From: Ferrovibrio sp. | GTDB taxonomy: Bacteria > Pseudomonadota > Alphaproteobacteria > Ferrovibrionales > Ferrovibrionaceae | Length of the DNA stretch: 64,000 nucleotides | Direction of reading: 5' to 3' | Assembly (NCBI RefSeq): GCF_002796975.1 | Contig: NZ_PEKV01000005.1 | Location: forward strand, 7,501 to 71,500 | Part shown: positions 27,953 through 38,900 of the stretch, one piece after another | Layout: every line of letters begins with the position of its first letter | Position numbering within the stretch: position 1 is the stretch's first letter | The notes under the pieces: model-generated | What the model was told of the DNA's origin: nothing | Database searches by the model: none | The model's input: only the letters and a program-made list of their open reading frames with translations | Translations under genes and position numbers: made by a program

Positions 27953-30660
27953 CGAACGAACCCGATATCGGAAAACTTATGGAGGAGTTGGAGGGGTGGA
28001 AAGCCGAGCGAGCCCATTTTCCTGGGTGGCTAATTCTACCTTCTAAAAACCTCCTGACACTTACAAATAGGCTTAAGCGTAGCGCTCATTCCGACCTCGT
28101 TGGTCACCTGCTCTACTACCAGCAAATCGAACTACCGCTTGCCAAGCTTATCGAGGCTTGGTTTGAACTCAACTGGCGCCTCGAACGCGCCCTTTGTGCT
28201 CTGGAGAGCGACTGGGTGAAGCGGCTAGAGGCGCTTCTCGAAAGAACTGATCCATTAGACGCGAATAATGAAGTGTCGGTGCCGCATTTGCACTGGAACA
28301 CTCTGGCAGTCGCTTGTCTTCGTCACCATCGGGAGTTCCTAAACCACGAAGAATTCAAACGCTGGTGCTTACGTATTGAGGCGAGAACGAAGCAATTCCC
28401 AGAGTTGAACCAATCGCTAAATCTGCAGAAATGTTTGCACGCGATGGCAGTTGCCGACGAAGCGGCCTGCCGGAACACATTGGCCAATTGGGATCCAGAG
28501 GCGTCGGACGAGCCGTTCTGGATGGCTCGGAAGGCATGTGTCCTCGCGGAAATTGGAATGCCAGAGCAGGCGGATGCGCTTCTGGAGAAATGTCAGGTTC
28601 GACTGCATAGGGATAGCAATCACGAGCAGCCTTTCTTCTTTACCTCACGAATGGCGTGGATCGTAGAGATCCGTTCGAGCTTGGGATGGGTTCTAAACCG
28701 AAAGGAAGATGAGCAGATAGCCGATGACTACTGGGAAATGCTCGCGATCCGGGACAAGACGAACCCAACACGAGACTTGCAACATCTCTGGGGTACCCGA
28801 CCCGATGTTCGGCGGAAACTCCGCAAGGAAGCAGATACGGATAGGCGCGGTGGTATCACCTATAAGAGCCCACAGCTGTGGTATCCGATGAACCATATCC
28901 AGCTACTCCGAGTGCGCGAGGAGGCCGGTTTTCCATATCGGATTATTGGTAAGCTCGGAATGAGAATGCTTTCTGACTTGATTCGAGATTGCTTTGCGGA
29001 TTTGACAGTCGCCAGCGATTGGCTCGCTGCTGTCAATTTGATGGCAGCCCGCGAAAAGGAAACGCTCGAAGAGTGGTTGCCCGACGACGTTATTCCTTCT
29101 GTTCCAGAAGGAATGGTTTTACAGGCAGAACAGATTATTGCAAATCTGTTCGAATCGGTTGAGCGCGAAAAAAGACCATCGGAAGAACGAGAGGACTATG
29201 TCGAAGACGCGATACGGACTCTCACGTTTCTTTTGCCTCGATTCCACCAACGCTTCACGACTTCAAACAGAGTGAAGTATGTCGCCCGATTTCTGCGTAT
29301 GGCACGCCTTCCTATGTGCCGCAGACCAATTATGGCCGGCGGCTATGGCAATGCCATTGAAGCAATGATGAGGAATATGCTCGAAGTCGAGCGGCATCAG
29401 CTGGTCAAGGAAGTTGTGGAGTTTCCGGTGCCGGAAGAAATCGATGCGCACGAGCCGTCGTGGCCGGAGCCAGCAATCTATATAACAGGCAAAGCTGAAA
29501 GGCCGGACGACATCCGGCCGGAGCGCATCAAGCACCTAATCAGCTTAGCGTCAAAAAGCGGCGCAGCGCTTCGGCTTCTGGAGATAGTTCATCGGTTAGG
29601 TGTTCTCACGGCTGACGAACAGCATGCGTTCGCGTCTTTGGTCTGGCAGATGCCGGAGCCAGTGAAGTGGATGGAGGAACACCGACTTAGAGCAGCCGAA
29701 ATTTTGAGTATCCCAGAACTCGAACCCGGCCAACGCGCAAATGCTTATCGATCCGCCACACTGGCGGGAGGATTGAAGCGGTTTACGTCTGGCAACTCCA
29801 TGACATACGGTAGCGATGACAATCGATGGCTGATATCGCTCCTTGTCGGCACCAGTGGGGCCACCCCAGGCGCCAGTCCGGATGCGATCGACTGGTCTGC
29901 TGAAGAGGCTTTCCGCTTGTTCGGCGAGATCCAGAAATGGTGGGCAGAGGAAGGGCCTCAACTTGCAACGAAGTCACAGTGGAGCTTGGGTGCTGCCGCT
30001 GGTCGGATGCACTGGGTAATGACTGTCCTCGCCCGAGTCATCCTGCCGCGATTGGCGGAGCCAGAGGCATCGCAAGTTCGCTACTTTATTGGTGAAGTCA
30101 AAGCACATGGACTTTCCGGTATTTCTGCCATGCCTGGTCTACTGCAGCGAAAACCGGATCTCCTTAATCGGGTCGCTGACGATATCTGTACGTCGATATC
30201 TCTGAATCCCGATGACGAGCCTCGGAACGAAGGGCTATGGGCACTTCAACATTGGTCGGAGGGCGTAAAGCGAAAAGCACTTCCGATAATCCCAGATCGG
30301 GTAATCGAGAAGCTCGCAGAACTGATTATTTGGGAAGGGACTAAGGAGGGCGGGTCATTCGCGCTGCACGAACTCATGGTATATGTCCAAACAACACCCG
30401 CACCCCTGTCGGAAAAGGTTCAGTATCTAGTATCTGTCATATTGGATGGATACCGATACAAAGCTGTTTACCCGATCTATTGGTATGAGCCACTTCGACT
30501 TGAGGAAGATGTCGTGCAACTGCGTGTCCAATGTGTAGCGCTCGCGCAGGCGGTCAGTAAACTTGGAATGGCAGGATTCGATGCTGTCCAGTACTGGTTG
30601 GCTAGCGGTAAGACGGATCCGTTGCCGCGAGTGCGAAACGTTCTGATCGAAACGGATTAG
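27949..30660 (+). CDS. 903-aa alpha-helical partner of the SIR2 protein
   Basis: No motif of known enzymes was recognised. The protein is nearly all alpha helix, with TPR/HEAT-like pairs in the N-terminal half (e.g. AVADEAACRNTLANWDPEA, CVLAEIGMPEQADALLEKC). It has no signal peptide or membrane segment. Overlap of four bases with the SIR2 gene implies stoichiometric co-translation. In other SIR2 defence systems large helical partners sense phage proteins or hold the effector inactive; that role is proposed here by analogy only. Confidence 0.6.
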   Translation: MTNEPDIGKLMEELEGWKAERAHFPGWLILPSKNLLTLTNRLKRSAHSDLVGHLLYYQQIELPLAKLIEAWFELNWRLERALCALESDWVKRLEALLERTDPLDANNEVSVPHLHWNTLAVACLRHHREFLNHEEFKRWCLRIEARTKQFPELNQSLNLQKCLHAMAVADEAACRNTLANWDPEASDEPFWMARKACVLAEIGMPEQADALLEKCQVRLHRDSNHEQPFFFTSRMAWIVEIRSSLGWVLNRKEDEQIADDYWEMLAIRDKTNPTRDLQHLWGTRPDVRRKLRKEADTDRRGGITYKSPQLWYPMNHIQLLRVREEAGFPYRIIGKLGMRMLSDLIRDCFADLTVASDWLAAVNLMAAREKETLEEWLPDDVIPSVPEGMVLQAEQIIANLFESVEREKRPSEEREDYVEDAIRTLTFLLPRFHQRFTTSNRVKYVARFLRMARLPMCRRPIMAGGYGNAIEAMMRNMLEVERHQLVKEVVEFPVPEEIDAHEPSWPEPAIYITGKAERPDDIRPERIKHLISLASKSGAALRLLEIVHRLGVLTADEQHAFASLVWQMPEPVKWMEEHRLRAAEILSIPELEPGQRANAYRSATLAGGLKRFTSGNSMTYGSDDNRWLISLLVGTSGATPGASPDAIDWSAEEAFRLFGEIQKWWAEEGPQLATKSQWSLGAAAGRMHWVMTVLARVILPRLAEPEASQVRYFIGEVKAHGLSGISAMPGLLQRKPDLLNRVADDICTSISLNPDDEPRNEGLWALQHWSEGVKRKALPIIPDRVIEKLAELIIWEGTKEGGSFALHELMVYVQTTPAPLSEKVQYLVSVILDGYRYKAVYPIYWYEPLRLEEDVVQLRVQCVALAQAVSKLGMAGFDAVQYWLASGKTDPLPRVRNVLIETD

Positions 30661-30672
30661 GCAGTTAAACGC

Positions 30673-31536
30673 GTGACCACAAGCACAGCTCCCACATTTA
30701 ATCCGACAGAGCAGGAAGTCATCGTGCTCTTTGCGGTTTGGGACATGATTGGTGAAATGGTGAATTACGCTCGCTTCGTTAAGGGTGATCTCGTTGAAGA
30801 CGTTCAGTTAATTTTCAATACAGAAGCGCATTCCCGCGTGTTCATCATTCTACTCGGAGACTTCCTCTCCCGTCCGCAGCCATCTCGGAAGCGAGGAATT
30901 CCCTTCAATTTGCCATCACCCCCAGACCTGGATCAGGTAGCAAACAGCTACCTATTCTATCTCCGGCAGATTTGTTCGAACCCTCTACTGGGATTCGACG
31001 CATCCGGTCTCACTAAAGCAGTTGATCAGTTTTGGGCCTGGTTGGATGGTGAATCGCTAGTAGAGAAAGTTTGGTTTCCTGAGCTTCAGCTTGAAGCGGA
31101 CCTCAATGTGAAACGAATCTCGTACCTGAAAATCTGTGCCAATATCAGCAAACATAACTTTTCCAGACTGCAGGACAATGTTCGCAAAATTCAAGATATC
31201 CTAGCGGCAAGCGGAAATCCCGTGGGAGAGCAGGAGGGCTATCAGTCGATCAATGCATTCTACGAGTGGTTTTATAGACATGTATTTTCGTACCACACCA
31301 GCACACTCGCCGAGTTCTTGAACGAAATCCGATGGGCGATCTTCGAGTATCTGCAACCCGTCTATCGTGGTTGCTTGCGGCAGGAATCAGGTGAGATCGC
31401 ATATACGTATGTCGTGCCGCCAGAGATTGAGCAGCCGCTCGCAAAGGCGATGTTCTGGGATCTGATGAATGCCGTTCGGACACCGCCATATTTTAGGCGC
31501 TTTAGCGCAACGGAAGTACTCAAGCGTCGATACTGA
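30673..31536 (+). CDS. 287-aa hypothetical protein, third gene of the SIR2 cluster
   Basis: Start GTG at 30673, 12 bp after the previous stop. Helical, with VIVLFAVWDMIGEMVNYARF at the N-terminus and LKICANISKHNFSRL around residue 165-180; the latter resembles HEPN-like or helical sensor domains but lacks an unambiguous R-x4-6-H. The last 17 bases overlap the end of the convergent STAND gene. It belongs to the same transcript as the SIR2 gene and is presumably part of the same system. Function unknown. Confidence 0.55.
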   Translation: MTTSTAPTFNPTEQEVIVLFAVWDMIGEMVNYARFVKGDLVEDVQLIFNTEAHSRVFIILLGDFLSRPQPSRKRGIPFNLPSPPDLDQVANSYLFYLRQICSNPLLGFDASGLTKAVDQFWAWLDGESLVEKVWFPELQLEADLNVKRISYLKICANISKHNFSRLQDNVRKIQDILAASGNPVGEQEGYQSINAFYEWFYRHVFSYHTSTLAEFLNEIRWAIFEYLQPVYRGCLRQESGEIAYTYVVPPEIEQPLAKAMFWDLMNAVRTPPYFRRFSATEVLKRRY

Positions 31537-34500
31537 CAGGGTTCAGGACCGTCAGCGCATTTTTAGCACCGAGGACAACAACACCGCGGTGCAAGTTTTC
31601 TCGCGCTTGCCAAATCTTCTCATAAGCACCAGGGTCGACACGCTTCTCGTGGTGTTCGTAGTGATATTCGCGCTCGCCCCAGATTACCCAGGTCATTACG
31701 ATCCCGTTATCCATGAGATATTTGTCCAGGATATCGCTGCGCAGATAGAGGCCGGTCCCTGGGGTCGGGCTGCCGTCCGGCGAGCGAATGGCGATTGCAG
31801 CCGCTTTTCCAGATGCATCGACCATGCCGAAGTCGCGGCCGCCATATCGCAAACCCATCTGGCTACAGATGCGGGGGGCTGGGAGGTGACGATCCCCTTG
31901 GCCGCGCATGATGGGATTGCCCTCCAGTTCGATATGAAAGGCGGGTAGCTCGACTTGCATACCGGGAATCTTACGGCGCGTAGTTTCGACAGTGTATCCC
32001 CGCGTCACATCCTGATCTGAAGGTAGCGAAAAGAGGTCACCCATCGTCACCTTCGCGTGTGGCGCCAATCTGCTGTTGATCGCTTCCATCGCCTCCACAA
32101 GTCCTGCAAACTCTGGGGTCACTCTGGTCTTTCCCGGTTCGAAGATTGGAGAAAGTCGGGCGCTTTCGATCTCTCGACGGCTCAGAACCTTAAGGATCTC
32201 GGCGACAGCGGGCTTTATTTTTCGCCTTTGCTTCACGTCGATCCAATTTTCCATCGCCTCATGCATCTGCCTCCGGTCGTGCCGGGTAAGCCAGTCGGCG
32301 AATTGCGGTGACCAGGGAACCTCGCCCATGAACGTTTTGCGGTCCGTACCGGGGTTGGGAATGTCAGCGTTGCTGGGATGGTCGACTGCCAGGAACTTAC
32401 CGTGCAGTTCAGCAACCTGATCGGGACGGACCATCATGCCGCGGCAGGACACTGTCATCTCGCGGGGATCATCAGGTGCTTTTGGACTCAGGTAGCAGTC
32501 CATCATGACCCACGGACCCGGGATACCTGCGACCCGGTCGCCGACAAGGAGAGCTTCTAAGTCGGGTGACGGTCCTTTCCGAAGCCAGGTGTCCATGCCA
32601 ATGTCACCGACTGGGAATTCCACGACTTTCGGAAACGGCTCTTTGATGGCGCCGTTTGGGAAGCATGGATCAATTTCCATTTCCGAAGGTCGGTGGTCGG
32701 CGTGCTTGTAGAGCAGGCCAAGTGTGCCGCGATACCCATAGGCCTCGTGGTAGGCGATCCAGCCATACTTCTTGCCATAGCGGTCTACCCGGCCGTCATA
32801 TTCGCCGCGTGATACGCTCTGTGTTCTGGCGATTAAGTTGTCGATTTGGCCAAAGCGTTCTTTTGAAAAACCAAGGTCTGCAATACGCCAGGCAATCTGC
32901 TTGCGGATTGCGACGTATTCGGGATGCTTGAAGTCGTAGTTGCTCCGGCCATCAACCATGTACCCGATGGTGTAGTTGCCGAAATCCATGCCGATGGCTT
33001 CTTCGCCCGACTTGATCATATCGGGTGGTAAAAGGTTGGCATCAGGGAATGGCGCTAGTATTTGTGGGTACGGCTTTTTCAGGTTTTTGCGCCAGGCTCG
33101 CTTCACCTGAAAGCCAGCCGCACGTTCCGCGAGCATGATGAAGCCAAGCGCGTATTCGCGCATCAGAATGTGGTGGGTGGCAAACTTTGCGCCCGGCTCG
33201 AACATGCTCAGATATAGGAATTCTGCAAAATCGCAGACTGCACCACGCAAAGCTGGACTTCCGATGCGGGTTTGCTCGTTCATCAAAGCGCCATAGCTGG
33301 CGGCCAGCATACGCTCCCGGACATACGGGTCGTTGAGTTCCAGCGCGAGGCGGGCATGCTCGAACAGGGCAGGCATATGGCGCTCGCCGAGCAGCACTAG
33401 TGCGCGAGTGGCCCGGTCTCGCAAATCCTTGATGGTCGATGTTAGTAGCAGAGACAGCAGCACAATTAAGCTGTGCGCGATGTCTGAACTCTGGATAGCG
33501 GCCAGGTTTTTCTCGATCCAGGTGCAGATTTTATTCGGGGCCGAAGACTCCCCAGCATATCGCAAAAACTCCGTCCAGGTGATGTCGCGGTTCCAAAGCT
33601 CGAATTTTTCCAGGTTTGTCCAAAGGCGAAGCGCGCTGTATGGGTGCTTCTTCTTGGTCGCCAGCACCATCATGGTGTCGAAGAACTCATGTTGCGACCA
33701 CTGATCAACGTTCCAGATGTAGCCGCCGAGCAGCTTGTCGGTCTGGGCAGTAATCGATTTCGCGCTGCGCCAGACCAAGCTGTTCAGGAATGGCCTTTGC
33801 ATGTATGCGGATACCTGGGACGCGGTCGGCAGATAGAAATAAATCTCACGCTCGTCTTCGGGCAGAGAACGCACTACGCGCTCCGGAAACTCGGCCACGA
33901 TGGCCTCAGCAAGGCCCGGATTCTGATAGGAGTAACCGTACGGCATCGGCTCAAACACCTTGCCGAGCGGTGAGGTTGGTAACAGGGCCGCCCTGACATC
34001 AGCCGCTGTTTTACAAACTTCCAGGGGCAGCATCAGGTGGCGAGCTATCAGATGGTCGCTGAAGCGCTGGTATGGGAGCCGTATTATTTCATCGTACTTT
34101 TTGCTACTACCCGTCCAAACGACATCCTCAACCAGAATACCGGATGCGGCACATTGCTGAAGTACTGCTTTGGGACTGACCGTTGAACCTGTGGGCAAAT
34201 GGTCCAGGATTAGGCTAAGTACCTTCTTGCGCGGCAGGCTCTCCGTTGTACGGGCAGCCATTTCTAGTGCGATCCCTGTGTGCGTTCGGCTTCGGGTTTG
34301 CTTCGAGCCCTTTAGCAGATACCAGAAGAAATCGGGCGAAAGGCTGAGTTTCCTACCAATCTCACTGCCCATCCGCTTGATAAACATCTCTAAGACGAAG
34401 GTCATGCTCTTCTGACCGGAGGCGATGCCTTCAAATCCTTTAGTGATTTCTTTCTTCTTCAGGCCCTGGAATGCCTCGCAGATAACTTTCAGCATCAGTG

Positions 34501-35557
34501 GCCGGGCGAATTCCTCGCTCAGCAGCGGCACTTCTGGGAACGGGATACCTGCATACGTGAAGAATGCCTCTTGTGCCTCAAGTTCGATGCCCTCAAAGCC
34601 CTTATGACGGATTGCGACAAAGCGCGGCGGTAACCCGTTCGGCGCAATCAGTTCGTCGAACGGTTCCCGACAGCTCAAGATAATGCCGAGCCAAGGATGG
34701 CTGCTTGTCGAATCCGCCACACTCGCGAGGTGTTTGCGCCAGGCATCGCGGTCGCCTTCGTTGATGGCGTCGATAATGAGTAGGGCGCGGGTGCCCGTTG
34801 CCTGTCCAAGCTTCGCCAGCTGACGAATTAGGTTCTTTCCAGTAGCTGCTAGGCCAGACAGGATTGCCAGGCCGTCTAGGGGTGGCACGTCTGGCGGGAT
34901 ATGGTGGGCCAGAACTAGCATGGTGGGTTGATTCTGCTGTCCGCGAATTTTGGCGACGTCGCACAGCAGATGAGTCTTCCCCGTCCCCCAACCCCCCAGA
35001 ATGAATATGGCGGCATTGCTGAATGCCCTCATGGAGGGCGAGGTTAGGACTTCTGAAATGTTGCGGTAGTGCCCGGCCAATGTTCGGAGTGTATGCGCGG
35101 TACTGTTTGCTTGCTCTTCTGCTTTGCTGGCAGGGCTCGGCGTTTCGCGGCTCCTGCGATAAACTTCCGCAGCTTCTTCTGCCATGTCTTCGACAACGTC
35201 AATGATCAGCAGTAATTCTGCAGTCCATCTGGTCGCAGTTGCCAGACACTTCTGTATGTCTTTTGGTTTCCCATCGCGGACCGCTTCCAGAATCTTCAGG
35301 TATTTGCTCAGCGGTAAATTCACTGCCGCATGCAGTTGTTCCGCGTAGTTTCCTTCGGCCCAGGATGCCTTGCGGATCGGCTCGATGACCGCGCCGATGC
35401 AGTTGCGGTGGGTGTCGGTGGCTCCGATACCATTAATGGCGTCTATAAGTTCTTTGATTTGCAGGTTTGGGGCGTTCGGATCCACGCCAGGGCTGTAGCG
35501 GGTACCGGCCTGCTGGATTTGTTTCCGGTTGAATTTTTTTAGGTCGTTAAGCCGCAC
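31520..35557 (-). CDS. Large STAND-type P-loop NTPase, probable anti-phage sensor
   Basis: 1345 aa. N-terminal helical region of about 185 aa without recognised effector, then a P-loop NTPase: Walker A LGGWGTGKTH (about 187-196) and Walker B ALLIIDAINEGD (about 258-268), followed by ILSCREPF, all typical of STAND/AAA-like NTPases of the AVAST type. The long C-terminus is HEAT/ARM-like (e.g. DLRDRATRALVLLGE) and further on holds beta-rich sequence. Prokaryotic STAND proteins of this size recognise phage proteins with the C-terminal repeats and activate an effector. Here the effector domain is not recognised, so type is open. Converges on the SIR2 cluster. Confidence 0.7.
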   Translation of the reverse strand: MRLNDLKKFNRKQIQQAGTRYSPGVDPNAPNLQIKELIDAINGIGATDTHRNCIGAVIEPIRKASWAEGNYAEQLHAAVNLPLSKYLKILEAVRDGKPKDIQKCLATATRWTAELLLIIDVVEDMAEEAAEVYRRSRETPSPASKAEEQANSTAHTLRTLAGHYRNISEVLTSPSMRAFSNAAIFILGGWGTGKTHLLCDVAKIRGQQNQPTMLVLAHHIPPDVPPLDGLAILSGLAATGKNLIRQLAKLGQATGTRALLIIDAINEGDRDAWRKHLASVADSTSSHPWLGIILSCREPFDELIAPNGLPPRFVAIRHKGFEGIELEAQEAFFTYAGIPFPEVPLLSEEFARPLMLKVICEAFQGLKKKEITKGFEGIASGQKSMTFVLEMFIKRMGSEIGRKLSLSPDFFWYLLKGSKQTRSRTHTGIALEMAARTTESLPRKKVLSLILDHLPTGSTVSPKAVLQQCAASGILVEDVVWTGSSKKYDEIIRLPYQRFSDHLIARHLMLPLEVCKTAADVRAALLPTSPLGKVFEPMPYGYSYQNPGLAEAIVAEFPERVVRSLPEDEREIYFYLPTASQVSAYMQRPFLNSLVWRSAKSITAQTDKLLGGYIWNVDQWSQHEFFDTMMVLATKKKHPYSALRLWTNLEKFELWNRDITWTEFLRYAGESSAPNKICTWIEKNLAAIQSSDIAHSLIVLLSLLLTSTIKDLRDRATRALVLLGERHMPALFEHARLALELNDPYVRERMLAASYGALMNEQTRIGSPALRGAVCDFAEFLYLSMFEPGAKFATHHILMREYALGFIMLAERAAGFQVKRAWRKNLKKPYPQILAPFPDANLLPPDMIKSGEEAIGMDFGNYTIGYMVDGRSNYDFKHPEYVAIRKQIAWRIADLGFSKERFGQIDNLIARTQSVSRGEYDGRVDRYGKKYGWIAYHEAYGYRGTLGLLYKHADHRPSEMEIDPCFPNGAIKEPFPKVVEFPVGDIGMDTWLRKGPSPDLEALLVGDRVAGIPGPWVMMDCYLSPKAPDDPREMTVSCRGMMVRPDQVAELHGKFLAVDHPSNADIPNPGTDRKTFMGEVPWSPQFADWLTRHDRRQMHEAMENWIDVKQRRKIKPAVAEILKVLSRREIESARLSPIFEPGKTRVTPEFAGLVEAMEAINSRLAPHAKVTMGDLFSLPSDQDVTRGYTVETTRRKIPGMQVELPAFHIELEGNPIMRGQGDRHLPAPRICSQMGLRYGGRDFGMVDASGKAAAIAIRSPDGSPTPGTGLYLRSDILDKYLMDNGIVMTWVIWGEREYHYEHHEKRVDPGAYEKIWQARENLHRGVVVLGAKNALTVLNPVSIDA

Positions 35558-35611
35558 AGCCGTTCTCGTCTATGTAATTGCGCAACTATATCCGTTGCTG
35601 CCGAGGTGGGT

Positions 35612-35926
35612 CTAGATGTCTTCAGTGCCCCGCTTAGTCAGCCGGTTCAGAACCTGTCTATCCGTCAACTTCAAGACCATTTCTAGGTGCGCTCGGAATG
35701 CCTGTGCGATTATCTCATCCTTGAAGGCCCAGGTCACATGATCTATCCGGGCCTTCGTAGTACTCCAGCGCCCGAAATCAGGGTGCTCTGTGTAATCGGT
35801 CAGCCATTGTTCAATTAGATTTAACCGGAGCCGAAAGCCGCCGTACGGGAGCGGCACCTCGATATGGATAGGGTATTCTTTCCGTAGCAAGGCCGGCGTC
35901 AGTAAGTCTTTGTATCGAGGCATCAA
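35612..35926 (-). CDS. Small hypothetical protein at the end of the imuA-imuB-dnaE2 operon
   Basis: 104 aa, start overlapping the dnaE2 stop by four bases, so it is translated with the mutasome genes. Alpha/beta, no signal peptide; the segment KEYPIHIEVPLPYGGFRLRLNLIEQWL looks like a strand-helix unit. No family recognised. The tight coupling suggests an accessory role in the mutasome or a later insertion of an unrelated gene. Its stop is 54 bp from the STAND gene start, same strand. Confidence 0.65.
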   Translation of the reverse strand: MMPRYKDLLTPALLRKEYPIHIEVPLPYGGFRLRLNLIEQWLTDYTEHPDFGRWSTTKARIDHVTWAFKDEIIAQAFRAHLEMVLKLTDRQVLNRLTKRGTEDI

Positions 35927-38900
35927 TGAAAATCACGGCTATCTGGTAGGGCGACCAGTACTTCTTTCACTTGGCGGGGCGGATTTTTCATTTCATCGGC
36001 ACGGCTGAGGACGTTGAAATCAGTATCCAGGTCAATATCTCCGAGCTCTCCCAGGACTTCGTTGGCATTGATGATGCGATTTGCAACCACATGGATGATT
36101 TCTCCTTCCTTCTGTAGCTTGCCCTCGATGACCATCAGCTTCGATGCTAGGGTCTCCGTGCGAAATTTGTCGAAGACGCCTGGCCAGATGATGGCTTGGG
36201 CATCGCCGGTCTCGTCCTGGATGGTGGCGAAGATGACACCAGATGCCGTGACCGGCCGCTGGCGGACTTGCACGATGCCGGCGACTCGTACCTTCTTGCC
36301 GTTGGCGATGTCGAACAGATCCCGCGCGGTCACGATGTTCATCGCCTTCATGCGCGACCGTAGCAATAGCATCGGGTGAGGACGAGAGGAGTGGCCTTTT
36401 TGTCGGTAATCGTGGATGACGTTCTCGCCCATGGTCATTCTGGGCAGCGTGACGTCTTCCTCAATGCCGGTATCGGCTGGCGGCAAGTTGTGCCCCGGCG
36501 GCGTCACTGCTTCGGCAAAGTCGAACAGCGGTAACGGGGCATCGCTCAAGCCCTTGATGGTCCAGAGTGCGTCGCGCCGGCTTAAGCCCAGCGAGCCGAA
36601 GGCATCGGCATGCGCCAGGCGCTCCAGGATGGCGGGTGGCAGCTGGGCCCGGCGCCAGATGTCGCGGATGGCGGCATAGCCGCCGTCGCGAGCCTTCACT
36701 AGGCGGTCGACATCCTCCTGCCGCAGTCCTTTGATCTCGCGGAAGCCCAATCGCAGGGCATGGCCGTACCGGCCGGCAGCAGGCTCCAGGATGCTGTCCC
36801 AGTCCGAGTGGTTGATGTCGATGTCGCGGACCTCAACGCCATGGTCTTTCGCATCGATGATCAGGCGGCTGGTCGAGTAGAAGCCCATGGGCTGGCTGTT
36901 CAGGATGGCAGCTGCAAAGGCTGCCGGGTAATGGCACTTTAGCCAGCTCGAGGCGTATGCCAGCAGCGCGAATGAAGCGGCGTGACTCTCGGGGAAGCCA
37001 TATTCGCCGAAACCTTTGACCTGCTCGAAGATACTTTCGGCAAAAGCGATGTCGTAGCCACGCTCTTGCATGCCGTTAATCAGCTTGTCGCGGAAGGTGC
37101 CGATGGTGCCGGTGCGCTTGAAAGTCGCCATGGCACGCCTCAGGCCGTCGGCCTCGCCGGCCGTGAAGCCGGCGGCAACCATTGATATCCGCATGACTTG
37201 CTCCTGGAAGAGCGGCACGCCCATTGTCTTGCCCAGGACCTGGCGCAGCGCTTCGGACGGATAAGTCACAGGCTCCAGGCCCTGGCGCCGCTTCAGGTAG
37301 GGGTGAACCATGCCGCCGACGATGGGCCCGGGCCGTACGATGGCGACCTCGACGACCAGGTCGTAGAACTCCCTGGGCTTCAGCCGTGGCAGCATGGTCA
37401 TCTGGGCGCGGCTCTCGATCTGGAAGACGCCATAGGTGTCTGCCTTGCAGATCATGTCGTAGGTGGTCTTGTCGTCCTGCGGGATGCTGGCCAGCTCGTA
37501 CTTCCTGCCATAGTGCTGCTCGACAAGCTGGAAGCATTTATCGATGCAGGTCAGCATCCCCAGAGCCAGCACGTCGATCTTCAGCAAGCCAAGAGCGTCC
37601 AGATCGTCCTTGTCCCACTGGACGACGGTGCGGTTGGCCATGCGAGCATTCTCGATGGGGACCAGGTCGCCGAGCGGGCCATTGGTGATGACGAAACCGC
37701 CCGGGTGCTGGCTAATATGGCGTGGGAAGCCGATCAGCTCGTTGGCAAGCTCGACTGTCACCCGGATCAGGTCGGAATCGGGGTTGATACCAGCATCGCG
37801 CAGGGATGCCTCGCTGTAATTCTCCTTGGACCACCAGTGGATGGTCTTGGCAATGCGGGAAATGGTGTCCAAGGACATACCGAGCGCCCGGCCGACGGTG
37901 CGGATGGCAAGCTTGGTCCGGAAGGAGATCACTACAGCTGCTAGGCCCGCTCGATCGCGGCCGTAGCGGCTGTAAACATACTGGATCACCTCTTCGCGGC
38001 GGCTGTGGCTGAAATCGATATCGATATCTGGCGGCTCGTTGCGTTCGGCCGAGATGAAACGCTCGAACAGCGTATCCTGTTCGGCCGGATTGACCGAGGT
38101 GACACCGAGGCAGAAGCAGACGGCTGAATTAGCGGCCGAGCCGCGGCCCTGGCACAGAATGTCCTTGCTGCGGGCAAACCGGACGATGTCCCAGACGGTC
38201 AGGAAGTAGTTGGGGTAATCCAGCTGCTCGATCAGCTTCAGCTCATGCTCGACCTGGGCACGGACCTTGTCGGGGATGCCGGCAGGAAAACGCTGCGCGG
38301 CGCCCTGCCAGGTGAGGCGGATCAGCTCCTGCATCGGCGTCGCGCTGTCGCCGCGGCTTTCCTCAGGGTAGACGTAGCGGATCTCGGACAGAGAGAACCT
38401 GCACCGACCGGCGATTTCGACTGAACGCGCGAGCGCTTCCGGATGGTCGCGGAACAGCCGGGCCATCTGCTCGGGCGATTTGATGTGCCGCTCGCTGTTC
38501 GGTTCGGCCCGCATGCCCAGCTGTTCGACAGTACATTTGTGCCTAGTCGCCACCAGAATATCTTGGAGCTGGGAGCGAGCGGGAACGTGGTAGAGCACGC
38601 TGTTAGTCGCAACCAGGGCCACGCCGGTCTGCTCGGCTACCTTGGCCCAGAGTGCGACGCGCTGGCGATCGCGGCCGCGCATCAGGTTGGAGACAGTCAG
38701 GCTCAAATCATCACCAATCAAATCGCGCAGCATCTTCACCCGCTCTATGAAAGCGGTCTCAGGCTTCGTCGGCGCCAGCAGGATGATTTGCTGGCCTTGA
38801 ATGCGCTCGATCAGGTCCGCCCAATAAAGCCGGCAGGAGCCTTTCTCGGCGCGCCGGCGCCCTAAGCTGATGAGCTGGCTAAGTCGCGAGTAAGCCGTCA

